Positions 61,333 to 64,000 of a DNA stretch of 64,000 nucleotides are shown in pieces; the first letter of the stretch is position 1; each line of letters opens with the position of its first letter. Source of the DNA: Streptomyces sp. NBC_00536. GTDB lineage: Bacteria > Actinomycetota > Actinomycetes > Streptomycetales > Streptomycetaceae. The DNA lies in contig NZ_CP107819.1 in NCBI RefSeq assembly GCF_036346295.1, positions 8,370,001-8,434,000 of the forward strand, given 5' to 3'. Both the position numbers and the translations under genes were made by a program. The notes beneath the pieces were generated by a model. It was not told the origin of the DNA. It did no database searches and saw only the letters and a program-made list of their open reading frames with translations.

Positions 61333-61968
61333 ATGCAACTTGCCTACACCCACGGTGTGGTGAACACCCTCTGGGAGTTCGACGAGGCCAAGGAGAGGAT
61401 CGAGCGGCACATGGACCGGCTCATGGAGCTGGGCGATGTGATCTGCCGGCACCGGCTGCACGAGTCCGTCGGGCTGTGCCTGCTGCACCGGCACTTCCAG
61501 CTCACCGACGGGGAGCGCCTGGTCGGCTCGTACCGCGAGGGGAGTTACGTCGTCGGCGCCGCGCGGCGCGAGGACTGGACCGGGGTCGTTCCGTCGGTCT
61601 GGCGCGCCGAGACCCTCTCCGGCGGCGACACGTCCTGGGGCGACGCCTCCTGGGGCTACCGGCCGCTGGAGTTCGTGGACACGGCCGGGGAGGGGGACCG
61701 GCTGGGCCGGCGCGCGGAACGGGCGATGGCGAACCCGGCGTTCCTCGACGATCTCGCGCGTCGGCTGCACGAGCTCGGCCTGGCCGACACGGTCGGGCTC
61801 GCGGCCCTGGAGCGGCTGCCGGGCGACCTGCGCGAGACCGAGACGGTGTACGAGACCAGCAGCGACCGGCGCCGGACCTCGGTGCGCACCCCGGTCGGCA
61901 AGGAGTCCGTACCGCTGGACGAGATCACCGTCACGCTCTGGGCGTTCCAAGCCGAACCGGTCGCCTGA
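61333..61968 (+). CDS. Unrecognised protein of the 7-deazaguanine/RiPP operon
   Basis: This 211-aa soluble protein has the ATG at 61333 with GGAAAGG 7 bases upstream; its TGA overlaps the ATG of queE. The N-terminal part VNTLWEFDEAKERIERHMDR is helical, and HRLHESVGLCLLHRHFQLTD is rich in His with a single Cys. The middle has Trp-rich repeats GGDTSWGDASWG. It lacks known catalytic motifs. It is not QueF or GTP cyclohydrolase I. Its place between queC and queE suggests a role in peptide modification or as a substrate-binding partner. Confidence 0.6.
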   Translation: MQLAYTHGVVNTLWEFDEAKERIERHMDRLMELGDVICRHRLHESVGLCLLHRHFQLTDGERLVGSYREGSYVVGAARREDWTGVVPSVWRAETLSGGDTSWGDASWGYRPLEFVDTAGEGDRLGRRAERAMANPAFLDDLARRLHELGLADTVGLAALERLPGDLRETETVYETSSDRRRTSVRTPVGKESVPLDEITVTLWAFQAEPVA

Positions 61969-62615
61969 TGGCCTATCAGATCAAGGAAATCTTCTACACG
62001 TTGCAGGGCGAGGGCGGCCAGGCGGGCCGGCCCGCGGTCTTCTGCCGGTTCGCGGGCTGCAACCTGTGGAACGGCCGCGAGTCCGGGCGCGCCCGGGCCG
62101 TCTGCACCTTCTGCGACACCGACTTCGTCGGCACCGACGGAACGGGCGGCGGTTCCTTCGCGTACGCGGCCGCCCTCGCCGCGGCCGTGGCCGCCGCCTG
62201 GGGCGGTACGGACCATGCGCGCGCGGCCCCTCTGGTGGTCTGCACCGGCGGCGAGCCGCTGCTCCAGCTCGACCAGCCGCTGGTGGACGCCCTGCACGCC
62301 GCGGGGTTCGAGGTCGCGGTGGAGACCAACGGGACCCAACCGGCGCCGGACGGCATCGACTGGCTGTGCGTGAGCCCGAAGGCGGGCGCCGAGCTGGTGC
62401 TCACCGCCGGTGACGAGCTGAAGCTGGTCTACCCGCAGACCGAGGCCGAGGCCCAGCCGGAGCGGTTCGAGCGGCTGGCCTTCGACCGGCTGCGGCTCCA
62501 GCCCATGGACGGCCCCGAGCGCGACGACAACACCCGCCGGGCCGTGGAGTACTGCCTGGCCCACCCGCACTGGCAGCTCAGCCTGCAGAGTCACAAGTAC
62601 CTGGGGATCCGATAA
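61968..62615 (+). CDS. queE: 7-carboxy-7-deazaguanine synthase (QueE)
   Basis: This 215-aa radical-SAM enzyme begins MAYQIKEIFYTLQGEGGQAG. Cys31, Cys46 and Cys49 form the C-x14-C-x2-C iron-sulfur motif typical of the longer QueE class, and VVCTGGEPLLQLD is the SAM-binding GGEP motif. It contracts 6-carboxytetrahydropterin to 7-carboxy-7-deazaguanine. The ATG overlaps the stop of the preceding gene (TGATG), and the stop is followed directly by the queD start. Length and motifs are intact, indicating a working enzyme. Confidence 0.9.
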   Translation: MAYQIKEIFYTLQGEGGQAGRPAVFCRFAGCNLWNGRESGRARAVCTFCDTDFVGTDGTGGGSFAYAAALAAAVAAAWGGTDHARAAPLVVCTGGEPLLQLDQPLVDALHAAGFEVAVETNGTQPAPDGIDWLCVSPKAGAELVLTAGDELKLVYPQTEAEAQPERFERLAFDRLRLQPMDGPERDDNTRRAVEYCLAHPHWQLSLQSHKYLGIR

Positions 62616-62969
62616 ATGGAAATCTTTCGCGAGTTCACCTTCGAGGCGGCGCACCGGCTGCCGCTGGTACCCGAGGGCCACAAGTGCGCCCGCCTGCACG
62701 GGCATTCGTACCGCGTGGACATCACGGTCAGCGGCGAGGTCTCCGGCGACAGCGGCTGGGTGATGGACTTCGGCGAGATCAAGGCGGCCTTCCGCCCGCT
62801 GCACGAGGAGCTGGACCACCACTACCTCAACGAGGTGCCCGGCCTGGAGAACCCCACCAGCGAGGTCCTCGCGCGCTGGATCTGGGACCGGCTGAGCGGC
62901 ACCCTGCCGCTGTCCTCGGTGACCGTACGCGAGACCGCCACCTCGGGGTGCGTCTACCGCGGGGCCTGA
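62616..62969 (+). CDS. queD: 6-carboxytetrahydropterin synthase (QueD)
   Basis: This 117-aa protein starts at the ATG directly after the queE stop. His13, His28 and His30 are the zinc ligands ([14 protein letters not shown]) and Cys24 ([10 protein letters not shown]) is the catalytic residue; [10 protein letters not shown] holds the second conserved histidine block. It converts dihydroneopterin triphosphate to 6-carboxytetrahydropterin, the QueE substrate. The precursor would come from the housekeeping GTP cyclohydrolase, as no folE is present here. Confidence 0.9.
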   Translation: MEIFREFTFEAAHRLPLVPEGHKCARLHGHSYRVDITVSGEVSGDSGWVMDFGEIKAAFRPLHEELDHHYLNEVPGLENPTSEVLARWIWDRLSGTLPLSSVTVRETATSGCVYRGA

Positions 62970-63052
62970 CCCGGCCCCGCCGTGCCCCGTCCTCCCGGGG
63001 CCGGTGGCGCGAGCGCCCCCGGCCCCGTCAGGTGAACCGATCGGAGACCCCC

Positions 63053-63553
63053 GTGCCAGAAATCATCGACAACCTCGGCGACCGCCTGCCCCGGCTGCGC
63101 GCCTGGGCCGAGGCCCAGCCGCTGGCCGACCTCATCGACGTACCGATCGCGGCCGGCCGGCGCGAGTGCTGGTACGGGCTGGGCATCGACACCTCGGGAC
63201 CGGTGCTGATACCCGGCCTGGACGACCCGCTCGTGCAGGAGCTGGGGAAGCGGTACCTCCCCCGCTGGAACTCCGGGCTGCTCCTCGAATACGGCCCCGG
63301 TGTCGGCATCAAGCCGCATGTGGACCCGGCCTGCTTCGACGAGTGGGGCGTCACCGTCAACCTCGGCGAGGCCCACTGGATCGAGGGGCGCGGCGCGGCC
63401 GCCACCTCGACGCCGCTCCGCGACGGGGACGTGGTCCGCTTCCGCACCGCCTCGGCGCACGGCGTGGAGCCGGTGAGCCATCCGCGGTACTCGCTGCTCT
63501 TCCGCACTATCCTGCCGCACTTCGCCAACTCCATCTCGCTGGCGTCGCGTTGA
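63053..63553 (+). CDS. 2-oxoglutarate/Fe(II)-dependent oxygenase-like protein
   Basis: This 166-aa protein starts at GTG 63053, preceded by CGGAGACC. LLLEYGPGVGIKPHVDPACF contains the metal motif H89-x-D91, SAHGVEPV the distal His136, and RYSLLFR the arginine expected to hold 2-oxoglutarate. The pattern fits a small AlkB/prolyl-hydroxylase-type fold. It would hydroxylate the peptide or the deazaguanine group. It lies 84 bp after queD with no terminator between and 2 bp before the exporter gene. Confidence 0.65.
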   Translation: MPEIIDNLGDRLPRLRAWAEAQPLADLIDVPIAAGRRECWYGLGIDTSGPVLIPGLDDPLVQELGKRYLPRWNSGLLLEYGPGVGIKPHVDPACFDEWGVTVNLGEAHWIEGRGAAATSTPLRDGDVVRFRTASAHGVEPVSHPRYSLLFRTILPHFANSISLASR

Positions 63554-63555
63554 CC

Positions 63556-64000
63556 ATGGGCCCGGTGACCGGGCGTCACTGGACCCGCCGTCTCGCCGGG
63601 TACACGCGGTACTGCCGCGGGCGGGCGGCGCTCGCGGTGGGCTCGGCCGCCGTGGGACTGAGCGTGGCGGCCCTGGTCCCGGTCCTGGAGCGGGAGTTCA
63701 TGGACCGGGTGGTGGTCGGCGGCGGTCCGGCCGGAGCGCTGACGGCGTACCTGCTCGGCTCGGCCCTGCTGGTCTTCCTCGCCACGCTGCTGCGGCGGCG
63801 CGCGGGCTCCCGGGCGGCCCTGGAGATCCAATTCCGGCTGCGCACCGAGCTGTTCGCCGCGCTGCCCCGGCTGACGGGCCGCTGGGACACCGCGGACGTG
63901 GTCAGCCGGTCCGGTTCCGACCTCGCCGCGGTCCAGCGCCTGCTGCTGCTCGTACCGGTCCTGGTCGGCAACGCGCTCTACCTGCTGATCGCGATCACGT
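63556..64000 (+). CDS. ABC exporter, N-terminal part (3' end outside window)
   Basis: The frame is open from ATG 63556 to the window end, 148 residues. It holds the first membrane segments of an exporter-type ABC transmembrane domain (RAALAVGSAAVGLSVAALVP, LTAYLLGSALLVFLATLL) and the linker DTADVVSRSGSDLAAVQRLL, typical of ABC_membrane domains before the third segment. No C39 peptidase domain precedes the membrane part, so this exporter would not cleave the leader. It is the last operon gene visible and probably exports the finished peptide. Confidence 0.75.
   Translation, partial: MGPVTGRHWTRRLAGYTRYCRGRAALAVGSAAVGLSVAALVPVLEREFMDRVVVGGGPAGALTAYLLGSALLVFLATLLRRRAGSRAALEIQFRLRTELFAALPRLTGRWDTADVVSRSGSDLAAVQRLLLLVPVLVGNALYLLIAIT

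Noticed and set aside
61333..61968. Unknown gene as QueF or GTP cyclohydrolase I
   Set aside because: Neither the QueF catalytic Cys context nor the FolE zinc motif is present.

Overview
The window is high-GC actinobacterial DNA, most likely a Streptomyces chromosome arm. GTG starts are frequent, many genes are joined by 4-nt ATGA or GTGA overlaps, and the families present (snapalysin, DUF4232 lipoprotein, PucR and HxlR regulators, L7/L12-like small membrane protein) are typical of streptomycetes. The density of insertion sequences and broken genes fits a variable, subtelomeric-like region. No rRNA, tRNA or CRISPR array was seen.

Region by region. 1-2.2 kb: the end of a PucR-type regulator with an ISL3 transposase fragment starting at the next base, then a kinase-like gene. 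2.8-12.4 kb: a long minus-strand operon read from right to left: 48-aa peptide, ABC exporter, triple-NUDIX protein, MFS exporter, isoaspartate-type methyltransferase, second methyltransferase, NUDIX-kinase fusion, then a frameshifted acetyltransferase fused to a phosphatase fragment. Most junctions overlap by 4 nt. 12.4-22.9 kb: an insertion-sequence graveyard. A two-gene IS5-type element lies beside a Ser/Thr kinase gene that is split by an IS21-type element carrying two extra genes. Frameshifted sigma-like and TPR-like genes follow, then a TRADD-N-type membrane protein. 23.2-27.4 kb: FAD monooxygenase, SDR, and a divergent esterase/MarR pair. 28.3-30.6 kb: an ISL3 element with perfect 23-bp ends and a passenger gene. 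30.7-39.0 kb: ordinary accessory genes, including a MerR/DUF3533-like divergent pair, with a tyrosine-recombinase relic just after (39.2-39.75 kb). 40.2-43.1 kb: an IS1634-type element with a second, inverted-repeat-bounded cassette nested inside it. 43.1-59.9 kb: HxlR/NmrA, IS110, ArsR/quinone oxidoreductase, lipoproteins, a secreted beta-propeller protein, TetR/MMPL, and further relics.

60.1-64.0 kb is the most interesting segment. A plus-strand operon combines a precursor peptide with a nitrile-hydratase-like (NHLP) leader, a QueC homologue starting inside the precursor stop codon, an unrecognised protein, QueE, QueD, a 2-oxoglutarate/Fe(II)-type oxygenase and an ABC exporter cut by the window end. 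QueD and QueE would supply 7-carboxy-7-deazaguanine. QueC normally activates that carboxylate with ATP, so the simplest reading is a ribosomally made peptide that receives a 7-deazaguanine group. That product is inferred, not shown.

Many genes here are frameshifted or chimeric. Because several breaks are single-base indels in GC-rich sequence, some could be assembly errors, so the pseudogene calls are provisional.
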